Shown here: positions 26,365 through 34,668 of the stretch, in pieces
How positions within the stretch are numbered: the first letter of the stretch is position 1
Layout: each line of letters begins with the position of its first letter
NCBI GenBank assembly: GCA_002737725.1
Contig: NSIP01000001.1
Location: 124,001-188,000, forward strand
DNA: 64,000 nt
Direction of reading: 5' to 3'
Origin: Rhodospirillaceae bacterium
GTDB taxonomy: Bacteria; Pseudomonadota; Alphaproteobacteria; Rhodospirillales; Rhodospirillaceae
Program-made: the position numbers and the translations under genes
The notes under the pieces: model-generated
What the model was told of the DNA's origin: nothing
Seen by the model: the letters and a program-made list of their open reading frames with translations, nothing else
Databases searched by the model: none

Positions 26365-27270
26365 TTAACCCTCGCCGCGGGTTTTGGTTTTTCCGGGCTC
26401 GGCGTTCTTTTCCAAGAACTCGATGATCATGCCCGCAATGTCGGTGCCGGTGGCCTGCTCAATGCCCTCAAGGCCAGGTGTGGAATTGACCTCCATTACC
26501 ACGGGGCCGTGATTGGAGCGCAGCATGTCGACACCGCAGACGTTCAAGCCCAAAATTTTGGCGGCACGAACTGCGGTTGAGCGTTCCTCGGGGGTTATTT
26601 TCATGGCGATAGCTTTACCGCCCCGATGCAAATTCGAGCGAAACTCGCCGGGTGCGCCGGTGCGCTGCATGGAGGCCACAACTTTGCCGCCAATGACAAT
26701 GGCGCGGATATCAGTACCGCCGGCCTCTTTGATGAACTCTTGGACCAAGATGTTGGCCTCAACACCGCCGAAGGCTTCGATAATACTTTTGGCCGACGAT
26801 GGTGTTTCAGCCAGCATCACGCCAATGCCTTGCGTGCCTTCCAGCAGCTTAATCACTACCGGCGTGCCGCCGACCATGCTGATCAGATCTTCAGGTTGAT
26901 TGGTGACGTGCGCAAAGGCCGTGACCGGCAAACCGATGCCTTTGCGCGACAGCAACTGCAAGCAGCGCAGTTTGTCGCGTGAGCGACCAATCGCCACCGA
27001 CTCGTTGAGCGGATAGACGCCCATCATTTCGAACTGACGCAACACGGCCAGGCCATAAAAAGTGATGGATGCGCCGATACGCGGGATGACGGCGTCAAAG
27101 CCCTCAAGCGTGCGGCCTTTATACTTCACCTCGGGGCGATGTGCGGCGATATTCATGTAGCACTTCAGGGTATCAAGCACCTCGATGTCGTGGCCGCGCG
27201 CACGCGCGGCCGCCGCCAATCGTTTGTGCGAATACAGCCCGGCATTGCGCGCCAGCATGGCCAATTTCAT
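26365..27270 (-). CDS. rimK: RimK-type ATP-grasp ligase (ribosomal protein S6 glutamate ligase-like)
   Basis: RimK adds glutamates to the C-terminus of ribosomal protein S6. The 301-residue ATP-grasp protein starts MKLAMLARN and shows [58 protein letters not shown] and the metal-binding [18 protein letters not shown] 27270 gives the canonical N-terminus. It follows the retropepsin-like rimB by 159 nt. It is last in a long leftward transcription unit. Confidence 0.93.
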   Translation of the reverse strand: MKLAMLARNAGLYSHKRLAAAARARGHDIEVLDTLKCYMNIAAHRPEVKYKGRTLEGFDAVIPRIGASITFYGLAVLRQFEMMGVYPLNESVAIGRSRDKLRCLQLLSRKGIGLPVTAFAHVTNQPEDLISMVGGTPVVIKLLEGTQGIGVMLAETPSSAKSIIEAFGGVEANILVQEFIKEAGGTDIRAIVIGGKVVASMQRTGAPGEFRSNLHRGGKAIAMKITPEERSTAVRAAKILGLNVCGVDMLRSNHGPVVMEVNSTPGLEGIEQATGTDIAGMIIEFLEKNAEPGKTKTRGEG

Positions 27271-27429
27271 CGCGGCGAACCCTAGGTGCGGCTTTTCAGT
27301 TGAGCCAAAAAATGCATGATGATATTGACCCAGACCATACCCGTTAGCCCCCTCATGGTCAAAAACTGAGTTTTCACAAGGCGTTAATGGGTATGGCCGC
27401 AAGCGGTAGGGGGTCTTTGGCAGCCGCCC

Positions 27430-27933
27430 TCAACGCGCCTTGCTGGCGCGCTTTTTCTTTTTGCGAATCACGAAGGAGCGGCTGGGGTCAACCAAATAGC
27501 GCCGCCGCAAGGCCTGGCGACCCAGCAACATGCGAAAGCCCATTTGGTCACGATTGGTCAGGGTCAGCTCGATGGGATAGCGCGACTTGCCGATTTTTAA
27601 GACCGTGCGGATGACCGGGCGTTCTTCGCGCTTGCCCCCTGAGTCGGTGATGGTGCGATAGTCAATCACCAGCGCCACGCATTTGGTTTCGGGTTTGCTT
27701 CGCCGTTGCAGAGGATGGATATAAAACAGCACATAAGCGGCACCGTCTTTGGTGAATGGCGTGACACGAAAGGCATGAAGCGCTGAGGTGCGTGCGCCGG
27801 TATCGAGCTTGGCTTTAATCTTGAGAACTTTCAGATCAGGCAGTTTTACCCACTCGCGCCAGCCGACAATTTTCTTTTTCTTGCGCGGAGAAGCCAACGA
27901 GACGGGCTTTTTCTTTGTGCGGCGTGGAGTCAT
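27430..27933 (-). CDS. rimB: RimB-type retropepsin-like aspartic protease
   Basis: A 167-residue protein of the ATP-dependent zinc protease/RimB family. After a lysine-rich start (about 20 residues) it has VGWREWVKLPDL, AKLDTGARTSALHA with the DTGA catalytic motif, and the later RMLLGRQALRRRYLVDP. RimB works with RimK in trimming or controlling poly-glutamate on S6; adjacency to rimK supports that role here. It overlaps the thioesterase gene by 4 nt (ATGA). Confidence 0.85.
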   Translation of the reverse strand: MTPRRTKKKPVSLASPRKKKKIVGWREWVKLPDLKVLKIKAKLDTGARTSALHAFRVTPFTKDGAAYVLFYIHPLQRRSKPETKCVALVIDYRTITDSGGKREERPVIRTVLKIGKSRYPIELTLTNRDQMGFRMLLGRQALRRRYLVDPSRSFVIRKKKKRASKAR

Positions 27934-28343
27934 GCGCTGTCGCCGATGAATGTTTGAAACAGTGTGCCGCTGGCAACCATCTTACCATCACGTTCACGCA
28001 ACAATTTCACTTCAACAAAGGCCTGCCGCGCGCCTGAGGCGGTGAGGATGGCTTCAGCAATAATCGCCTCGCCGGGTTTGGCGGCGCGCAAAAAGCTGGC
28101 CGACATCTGCGCGGTGGCAAATAGTTTCTTGCCGCCGCCGAACCACGTGGCCAGGCCCGCCGTATCATCGATCATCGCCGTCAGATAGCCGCCCAAAACC
28201 GTGCCCGCCGGATTGGTGAGGTTGGGGCCAGGGAGATACCGAATTCGACACTTGCCAGTGTCAGCGTCAACCTCAAGCGCCTGCCCGCCCAGAAGATCGC
28301 GCGCGGCAAAGCTAGGTAAGGTCGCGCCGTCAATTTTCATCAT
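27930..28343 (-). CDS. PaaI-family hotdog thioesterase
   Basis: The 137-residue protein has the hotdog-fold PaaI signature: NPAGTVLGGYLTAMIDDTAGLA with the catalytic Asp region, QMSASFLRAAKPGEAIIAEA and a C-terminal GTLFQTF strand. Such enzymes hydrolyse acyl- or aryl-CoA esters. It overlaps both the nitronate monooxygenase and rimB by 4 nt, so it is translated in the same operon as an acyl-CoA ligase, which suggests a shared CoA-thioester substrate. Confidence 0.85.
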   Translation of the reverse strand: MMKIDGATLPSFAARDLLGGQALEVDADTGKCRIRYLPGPNLTNPAGTVLGGYLTAMIDDTAGLATWFGGGKKLFATAQMSASFLRAAKPGEAIIAEAILTASGARQAFVEVKLLRERDGKMVASGTLFQTFIGDSA

Positions 28344-29329
28344 GGCACGAGTTTGGCCTTGTCATAGCCTGATTTCAACTCGGCCACCAAATCTGCTACG
28401 GAAACCACGCCCTTTATCGCGCGAACGCCCTGACCTGCCGACCAAATATCGCGCCAGGCTTTGGTTTCGTCGGTGGCGGCCCCTCGGCTGTCGAATTTCT
28501 TTTCGGCCCGCACGCCAAGCTGCGCCGGATCAAGCCCGGCTTTGACGATACTGGGTTTGAGATAGTTCGCCGGAACGCCCGTAAAGTGCGCCGTGCAAAT
28601 AATGTCTTCTTCTGTGGTGTCGACTAGCATTTGTTTGTGGCCTTCGGCGGCAATACTCTCTGATGTCGCAATAAAGCGCGTGCCGATATAGCCAAACGTC
28701 GCGCCCAACACTTCAGCAGCACGAATGCCCGCGCCGTCCACAATGCCGCCGCCCAGCACGATCGGGCCTGAGAAGAATTCGCGAACGGCAGGCACAAACG
28801 AGAATGCGCTGATAGGCCCAGTGTGCCCGCCGGCACCGGCTGCGACCAACACCAAACCATCCACACCAGCCGCGGCAGATTTTTTTGCGTAAGCCACAGA
28901 GTTCACATCGGCAAATACAAGGCCGCCATAAGCATGAACACCCTCGATGACGTTGGCGGGCGTGCCCAGCGCTGTGATGACAATTTCTGGCTTGTACTTC
29001 AGCGTCATTGCCAAATCTTCCGCCGCGCGTGGGTTCGAGCGATGCACAATCAGGTTCGCAGCCCACGGCGCTGGTTTTCCGCCAGCGGCTTTAAATTCAT
29101 CAAGCTCCTGCGTGATACGTTGAAACCATTGTTCCAAAACTTCAATGGGTCGCGCATTCAACGTGGGAAAAGAGCCGACGGCGCCAGCCTTGCAGGCGGC
29201 AATGACAAGATCAGGCCCCGAAACCAGAAACATCGGCGAGGCAATGACAGGCAGTGTCATGCGCGATTTGATGTTGGCGATTTTGGAAGCAACAGAAGAC
29301 ATATCAATCTTAGAAGATTCATTAACCAT
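28340..29329 (-). CDS. Nitronate monooxygenase
   Basis: A 329-residue FMN barrel enzyme. Motifs: LPVIASPMFLVSGPDLVIAA at the N-terminus, VLVAAGAGGHTG with the catalytic His loop, IVLGGGIVDGAGIRAAEVLG and FGYIGTRFIATSES for phosphate binding. It oxidises alkyl nitronates in characterised members. Start ATG 29329 lies inside the ligase stop region (8-nt overlap). A more distant homologue is cut by the left edge of the window. Confidence 0.9.
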   Translation of the reverse strand: MVNESSKIDMSSVASKIANIKSRMTLPVIASPMFLVSGPDLVIAACKAGAVGSFPTLNARPIEVLEQWFQRITQELDEFKAAGGKPAPWAANLIVHRSNPRAAEDLAMTLKYKPEIVITALGTPANVIEGVHAYGGLVFADVNSVAYAKKSAAAGVDGLVLVAAGAGGHTGPISAFSFVPAVREFFSGPIVLGGGIVDGAGIRAAEVLGATFGYIGTRFIATSESIAAEGHKQMLVDTTEEDIICTAHFTGVPANYLKPSIVKAGLDPAQLGVRAEKKFDSRGAATDETKAWRDIWSAGQGVRAIKGVVSVADLVAELKSGYDKAKLVP

Positions 29330-30842
29330 ACAGACGCCTCAATTCGTTTTTCAAAACTTTACCTTGGGCACTGAGCGGAAGCTCACGGACCACAACGATG
29401 CTTTTGGGAATTTTATAGGGCGCGATTTGGCCCCGGCATCGGCTGAGCACGTCAGCCTGATCAATCACGGCGTTGGCGCGCGGGACGATGATGGCGCAGC
29501 CTACCTCGCCCCAAGTAGGGTCAACTACCCCAATGACAGCGACTTGGGCGATGTCGGGGAAATTCGACAATACATTTTCCACTTCGGCAGGATACACATT
29601 CTCGCCGCCCGAGATGAACATGTCCTTCTTGCGGTCGACAAGATACAGCACACCATCGCCATCCATGTGTCCCATATCGCCAGTGCGCAACCAGCCGTCA
29701 ATGAACGCCTCTTTGGTGGCTTGGGGTTGACGCCAATAGCCGGGCGTGACGCCAGGGCTTTTGATTTGAATTTCGCCAACGATTCCTTGCGGCACTTCGC
29801 GTCCTTGTTCATCCGCAACGCGAATTTGCGTCATGGGAATGGCGCGGCCAATGGCCCCCAGTTTTTTGATGGCCTCATCGTGCGCTAAGCTTGCGCCGCC
29901 AAAAATTTCGGTCATGCCGTAGCCCGGTGACAGGGCGCAGCCTTTGGCCGCCCAGGTTCGCATGAGATCCTCGGTGGGCGGTGCCCCACCAATGGCGGCG
30001 ATACGCAGGTTTGGGAACCGCGCGGCGGCAAATTTCGGATGTCGCGACATCGCCAAAAATTGCGTGGGCACGCCAAGTGTGTGCGTCACGCCAAGCGCAG
30101 GGTCAGCCAAAGCATCTAAACAGGATTCAGGCGTCCACAATCCCATCACCGCAATCGTGCCGCCCACATGAAGTGTGGGCGTGGCATAGGAATTCAAACC
30201 GGCTGTGTGGAAAAGGGGTGCCGCGGTGAGCGTGACACAGCCAGGACCAAGCCGCGCAGTTGCTGCCGATTGCATCAACATGGTCAGCGTCATGCGCCAA
30301 TTGCCGATGACGCCCTTGGGTCGACCGGTCGTGCCCGAGGTATAGAGCAATAAATTCATATCATCGAGCGTTTGGGCGCAAAACGAGGTGTCGGCTTTAG
30401 CCAGCGCAATGGCTTGCTCGTACTCGGAATTCGGATCGCCAGGACGCCTGCGCAAAACTGACTTGGAGCTTGTATCGATATTGCTGAGAAATTCTTCATC
30501 AATGACGAACAGTGCGGGCTCGCCGTCATCGCTGATCTCGGCCAACTCGGGCGGCGCTAAGCGCCAGTTGATCGGCATAAAAGCAGCCCCGATGCGCCAG
30601 GCCGCAAACATCATTTCATAAATGTCAGTGGAGTTGCGGACCAGCGCCATGACGCGATCACCGCGCACCACACCCAGCGCCGTCCATGCAGTTGCCAAAC
30701 GGCAGACACGGTCAAACATTTGGTGATAGGTAAAGCGCCGCGCGGTTGCCAGATCCACCAACGATATTTGATTGGGATGAAGTCGCGCCGCGTGCGCCAA
30801 CCAATCGACAATTAAATCTTCAGGTGGTTGGGTGGGTGGCAT
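29322..30842 (-). CDS. Acyl-CoA synthetase (AMP-forming)
   Basis: The 506-residue adenylate-forming ligase activates a carboxylic acid to its CoA ester through acyl-AMP. Motifs: P-loop YTSGTTGRPKG near residue 165, GYGMTEIFGG, the hinge-side GWLRTGDMGHMD and VDRKKDMFISGGENVYP, and the catalytic Lys in LPLSAQGKVLKNELR. Chain length and substrate are not predictable, but long- or medium-chain fatty acids are usual. It lies 7 nt after a porin gene and overlaps the nitronate monooxygenase, so uptake and activation appear coupled. Confidence 0.92.
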   Translation of the reverse strand: MPPTQPPEDLIVDWLAHAARLHPNQISLVDLATARRFTYHQMFDRVCRLATAWTALGVVRGDRVMALVRNSTDIYEMMFAAWRIGAAFMPINWRLAPPELAEISDDGEPALFVIDEEFLSNIDTSSKSVLRRRPGDPNSEYEQAIALAKADTSFCAQTLDDMNLLLYTSGTTGRPKGVIGNWRMTLTMLMQSAATARLGPGCVTLTAAPLFHTAGLNSYATPTLHVGGTIAVMGLWTPESCLDALADPALGVTHTLGVPTQFLAMSRHPKFAAARFPNLRIAAIGGAPPTEDLMRTWAAKGCALSPGYGMTEIFGGASLAHDEAIKKLGAIGRAIPMTQIRVADEQGREVPQGIVGEIQIKSPGVTPGYWRQPQATKEAFIDGWLRTGDMGHMDGDGVLYLVDRKKDMFISGGENVYPAEVENVLSNFPDIAQVAVIGVVDPTWGEVGCAIIVPRANAVIDQADVLSRCRGQIAPYKIPKSIVVVRELPLSAQGKVLKNELRRLYG

Positions 30843-30849
30843 TCTTTTT

Positions 30850-31908
30850 TTAGAACGCAAGCTTCGCGCCGCCCAGCATGCCCAGCCCGTCCCAGGTTTG
30901 TCCGGTTAAGTCGCGCTGCTCGCCATAGAATCCAGCAAGGCCAACATTGATGCCGGGGCCAATACGGTAAGCGCCCTGCAGTGTGGTGCGGTCAAGTTTT
31001 TCTTTGCGCGGCGCATTGGCAAAGGGCTCACGCTCTGCCGACATATAGTGTGCTGATATTTTGTAGGGGCCGATGCCGTACAAAGCGCCCACAGTCCATG
31101 AGCGTTCGTCGCGACTGTCAGCAGGATTTGAGATCATGTAGGTGCCGCCCACATCCCAGCCGCCATAGGACACGCCGATATTTGCATTCCAGGCTTCGTT
31201 TCCATCGGCCCCTCCAGTGCGCGATTCAGAGTGAAAATAGCCTGCGGCGAAACGGAATTTGCCGCCTGGAAAGCGCCCCTCGTAACGGCCCGAGACATCG
31301 ACCGCGTTGTGTTCGCGTTGAGTATTGTCAAACACGCCCTCAGTATCACTCGTGGTCGGGTGGTAAGAAATGCCGAACTTCACGCCCGGCAAAATCGCAG
31401 GCGTTTCATAAGATACGCCCATCACATCGTTGGCGTATCTCTTAAATGTGAACGCGTCTTTTGACGTGACGCCGGTGCGGGGGCGAAGAACATCACCAAT
31501 GATTTCTTCATCAGTGGTCAAAAACGCCTGGGGGGCGGGATCATCAATAATCGTGGCGTTGATGCCTTCTTTTTCGCCGATGCGCAGTTTGCCCAAACCG
31601 GAAATAAAATCGATATAAAGTTCATCGGCATTGCGATCATTGCGCGTTTCGGCTTCCAATTCGATGACAGCACGCACCTCGATGCCATTGTCTAAAATCG
31701 TCTTGCCGTCGAAATAGACCTCGGCATCGGTGAACATGCCGGTGGAGTTGAGTTTTTGGCCCCGGCCGTTGTCCTGATCGGCAATGAAAAAAAACTGCCG
31801 CAGCTTGCCGCCCACGCCCAGCGTAATGGGCTCGGCGGCGCGCGCAGAAAAAGAACCAAGCGACAAAATCGAAATCAGTGCCGTTACAAACGCATTAAAA
31901 TGTCGCAT
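30850..31908 (-). CDS. Gram-negative trimeric-type porin
   Basis: A 352-residue protein with signal peptide (MRHFNAFVTALISILSLGSF, cleaved at ARAAE), an N-terminal strand ITLGVGGKLRQFFFIADQDN, a constriction-loop-like region rich in acidic and proline residues (GDVLRPRTGVTSKDAF), and barrel strands ending GGAKLAF with terminal Phe. This fits the 16-strand general porin family (Rhodobacter type). It heads the operon with an acyl-CoA ligase, suggesting it admits that pathway's substrate. Confidence 0.85.
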   Translation of the reverse strand: MRHFNAFVTALISILSLGSFSARAAEPITLGVGGKLRQFFFIADQDNGRGQKLNSTGMFTDAEVYFDGKTILDNGIEVRAVIELEAETRNDRNADELYIDFISGLGKLRIGEKEGINATIIDDPAPQAFLTTDEEIIGDVLRPRTGVTSKDAFTFKRYANDVMGVSYETPAILPGVKFGISYHPTTSDTEGVFDNTQREHNAVDVSGRYEGRFPGGKFRFAAGYFHSESRTGGADGNEAWNANIGVSYGGWDVGGTYMISNPADSRDERSWTVGALYGIGPYKISAHYMSAEREPFANAPRKEKLDRTTLQGAYRIGPGINVGLAGFYGEQRDLTGQTWDGLGMLGGAKLAF

Positions 31909-31988
31909 AGCCAAACCTGCATGACCAAAAGGTGGACACGCATATGACACGGCGCGGGGCTGAAATCAAAGCGCGCGGTTTGGACAAA

Positions 31989-32019
31989 AGAAAAGAGGCG
32001 GCTTTTTAGGCCGCCTCTT
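31989..32019 (-). terminator. Intrinsic terminator of the OprP-like porin gene
   Basis: Read leftward, AAGAGGCGGC-(CTAAAAA)-GCCGCCTCTT forms a perfect 10-bp GC-rich hairpin followed by TTCTTTT. It lies about 95 nt past the stop of the upstream porin gene and before the next promoter region. Confidence 0.9.
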
Positions 32020-32115
32020 GGGAGGAAGTCGTGCTGGGAATTGGGAGCACCAACACGACTTGAGGGGTAGTAGGTCGGGCTGGGCGCATGGCCTCGCCCG
32101 AAATTGGCTTCTGGC

Positions 32116-33696
32116 TTAGAACATGACCTGGAAACGACCGACGAGGGCATCGATCTTCAGGCCCAGCGGGATCGGGTTGATGAACGTTGCGGTTCTGGGG
32201 TTCAGGCGTTCGAAATCCGTGTGGATGTAGTTAAACTTCCACAGCATGTTGGAGTTCCAGTACCAGTTTAGGCCCAGCGTGTAGTTGGTCTGTTTGCCGC
32301 CGTTGACGGCGTTGAAGTTGGGTCCTGCAGCACCGACAGCGCCGATCAACGTGGGATCATATTGATCGGTCAGATCGGCGATGCTGACGCGGGCCGCGAT
32401 TTCGAATGCACCCATGTCACCCTTCAATGGGCTAAAGGGGGCAACGGGGTTTACGCCGCCATAGCAGCCGCAATTGGCCGAGTAGCCGCGCCGACCGCCG
32501 AACGTATAACTGACTTGGGCGTACCCGGTGTCGAACTGCGCTTTGGTTTTGCCGCGGCGATCAAATTCCATTCTGAAAATTTCGCCTTGGTAAAAGAAGC
32601 TGCCAAACGTCGCCGCTGTTTCGAAGCCGTAAACATTTGCGCCCGTGAGGGGATTGGCCAGCGTGCCCAAAGCCCCCGTGTTTAAAAGGTTGGTGGGGTC
32701 AACGCGATTTTCGAGGCGCTCACTGAGTGTGATGGAATTGGCCGTTCCCACGCCCGTGTTTGGAATATCAAAAATCTGAGCTGCGCTGACGCCAACGTGA
32801 ATGGTTTGAAGAGGTTCGTTGACGATGTTGTATGTGGCGCGCTGGTAGGCGCCGAGGCTGCGGCGGGTTTGCGCGTGGGCCGTGTTGGGTGTCGAGCCCG
32901 TAAAATAGGCAGCGATAAAGTAATTGGCTTCCCATGTCCGGAAGCCAACAGCGAAGCGCGGATCACCACCCGTAAAGCTCGACGCGAGCGTTGAGGGGCT
33001 GCTGCGTTCAACGAACACGATGTCGTTGGAGCTGCTGGCTTCTTCCAACACGAATTGATTGGCCATGTAGCCGGCTTCAATAATGGTGTTGCGGATACCG
33101 GTGTAACCAATGGACGCCGTGTTGATGACCGCCGCACCGTCCGTGGCGCCACCTGCATCAAGAATCAACGAATATGTAAAGTCGGTCATGGCGCGGCCGC
33201 TCACGCCGACGCGGGCGCGACGTGCGTTCACGCCGCCCGTAAGGCGACCGCCAGCCACAGTGCCTGGGCCAGTGACGCCATCGGGCTTCTGGTTGATGTA
33301 TCCGCCGAAATCGAAATGGATGCGGCCCGTGGGGGCAATGGTCCAGGCGTTATCGGCGCTCGATAAGGTGAAGCGGTTCGTGCCCGACTGGACAATCTTG
33401 GGGTTTGAGCCCACCGCCAGTTTGCGCTGACCTTCCGAGAACACCACGTTCGCCCCGGTCTCAATAGCGTATTCACGCATGATCTTTTCAGAGGCTTCGC
33501 GGGCCTTGGTTTCTTCGGTGATGGCGTCTTTGGTGGCCTTTTCGTTGGCCTTCAGCTTTTCTTGCATTTGGCGCAGCTGCTCTTGAAGAGCTTGCATCTG
33601 GCGGGTCAAATCGGCCGTGCTGTCTGCCGCCATCGCCGGTGCCACCAGGGCGGTTGTCGCAAACAAAATGGATGTGGCGACCAATAGCTTTTTCAT
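32116..33696 (-). CDS. OprO/OprP-type phosphate-selective porin
   Basis: A 526-residue outer-membrane porin. The start ATG 33696 has AGGAG 7-8 nt upstream. After the signal peptide (cleaved near AMAADS) comes a coiled-coil segment (about residues 25-75, TRQMQALQEQLRQMQEKLKA), then the OprO/P barrel (GRIHFDFGGYIN, ARRARVGVSGRAMTDFTYSL, TIIEAGYMANQFVLEE) ending in RFQVMF. OprP-like porins form trimers selective for phosphate or polyphosphate. A Pho-box-like array upstream and an intrinsic terminator downstream make it a single-gene unit probably controlled by PhoB. Confidence 0.88.
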   Translation of the reverse strand: MKKLLVATSILFATTALVAPAMAADSTADLTRQMQALQEQLRQMQEKLKANEKATKDAITEETKAREASEKIMREYAIETGANVVFSEGQRKLAVGSNPKIVQSGTNRFTLSSADNAWTIAPTGRIHFDFGGYINQKPDGVTGPGTVAGGRLTGGVNARRARVGVSGRAMTDFTYSLILDAGGATDGAAVINTASIGYTGIRNTIIEAGYMANQFVLEEASSSNDIVFVERSSPSTLASSFTGGDPRFAVGFRTWEANYFIAAYFTGSTPNTAHAQTRRSLGAYQRATYNIVNEPLQTIHVGVSAAQIFDIPNTGVGTANSITLSERLENRVDPTNLLNTGALGTLANPLTGANVYGFETAATFGSFFYQGEIFRMEFDRRGKTKAQFDTGYAQVSYTFGGRRGYSANCGCYGGVNPVAPFSPLKGDMGAFEIAARVSIADLTDQYDPTLIGAVGAAGPNFNAVNGGKQTNYTLGLNWYWNSNMLWKFNYIHTDFERLNPRTATFINPIPLGLKIDALVGRFQVMF

Positions 33697-33802
33697 CAAA
33701 TGCTCCTGAATTTTCGTTTTTTGCTGGGTCCAGCTGCCGCCCAATGAAAGCGAAACCTGAAGCACCAGCGCCCCTAAAATCGAGCGCACCATAAGAATCG
33801 CA

Positions 33803-33842
33803 GGTGACTATTTTGGTGACGTTTAGGTGACGGTTTTGTGAA
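33803..33842 (-). promoter_or_regulatory. Pho-box-like direct repeat array
   Basis: On the gene strand the units TTCACA, CGTCACC, CGTCACC and AGTCACC recur with 11, 11 and 12 bp spacing, separated by A/T-rich linkers (AAAC, TAAA, AAAAT). PhoB binds tandem 11-bp units of the form CTGTCAY-N4, so this matches its geometry. It lies 107-146 bp upstream of the phosphate-type porin start. The 311 bp gap to the DUF3576 gene holds nothing else recognised. Confidence 0.75.
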
Positions 33843-34007
33843 AGAGCCCCCTGAAGGTCTGGGAGCCCGACCGATGCCACAATTGAAAAAGACTTATGCG
33901 CCATAGGTTTAACGGGGCTTCGCAAGGCCCTAACCCTTGGCTATAACAGACCTCTTATTTCTGCCGTTCTCCACCACCCCCAAAAGCCCTAGGGACTAGT
34001 CGCTGAC

Positions 34008-34571
34008 ATGAGCTCACAGACGCAAGGCATGATGTTTTCCAAGACTTGGCTGACGGTCGGTTTACTGACAGCTTTTCTTGCGGGCTGCGGCAGCGATAAA
34101 GCCCCATCCGATAGCTATCGCACCTCGCCCGACTACCGGGCGCAAAACCCAGGCGAGGCCGACAAAAGCGATACGATGTTTGGCGGCGTTGTGCCTGGCA
34201 TCAATCTTTTTGGCAGCGACAAAGAAGGCCGTGACGGGGCGGTGGCGGTCAATGCGTTCTTATGGCGCGCTGCGCTTGATACGGCAGCCTTCATGCCGCT
34301 GGCGTCGGCCGATCCATTTGGCGGCGTGATTATTACAGATTGGTATGCCCCGCCCGAAACTCCCGATGAACGCTTCAAGATCAACGTCTACATCCTGGGC
34401 CGAACATTGCGCGCTGACGGCTTGAAAGTTTCCGTCTTCCGCCAAATGCAAGATCCGCAAGGCCGATGGACGGATGCAGCCGTGGGTGCGGACGTGACCA
34501 CCGAATTCGAAAACGCCGTTCTGTCACGCGCGCGTCAACTTCGCCTTCAGGCGGTTTCAGAAACGAATTAG
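34008..34571 (+). CDS. DUF3576-family lipoprotein
   Basis: The 187-residue lipoprotein has a signal with lipobox LAGC (Cys near residue 27), then a Ser/Asp-rich linker and the DUF3576 core: GINLFGSDKEGRDGAVAVNAFLWRAALD, DPFGGVIITDWYAPP, ERFKINVYILGRTLRADGLK. The family is alphaproteobacterial, outer-membrane or periplasmic, and of unknown role. It precedes leuS by about 97 nt, its standard position in this class. Confidence 0.85.
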   Translation: MSSQTQGMMFSKTWLTVGLLTAFLAGCGSDKAPSDSYRTSPDYRAQNPGEADKSDTMFGGVVPGINLFGSDKEGRDGAVAVNAFLWRAALDTAAFMPLASADPFGGVIITDWYAPPETPDERFKINVYILGRTLRADGLKVSVFRQMQDPQGRWTDAAVGADVTTEFENAVLSRARQLRLQAVSETN

Positions 34572-34668
34572 AGGTGGATCGTCGCAGACGTTTTGCGAAA
34601 CATCGATCAGCGTTCAGCTCAATAAAACGATTAGGCGCGCGCACCGAAAGGTGCGTGAGGGGTTATAA

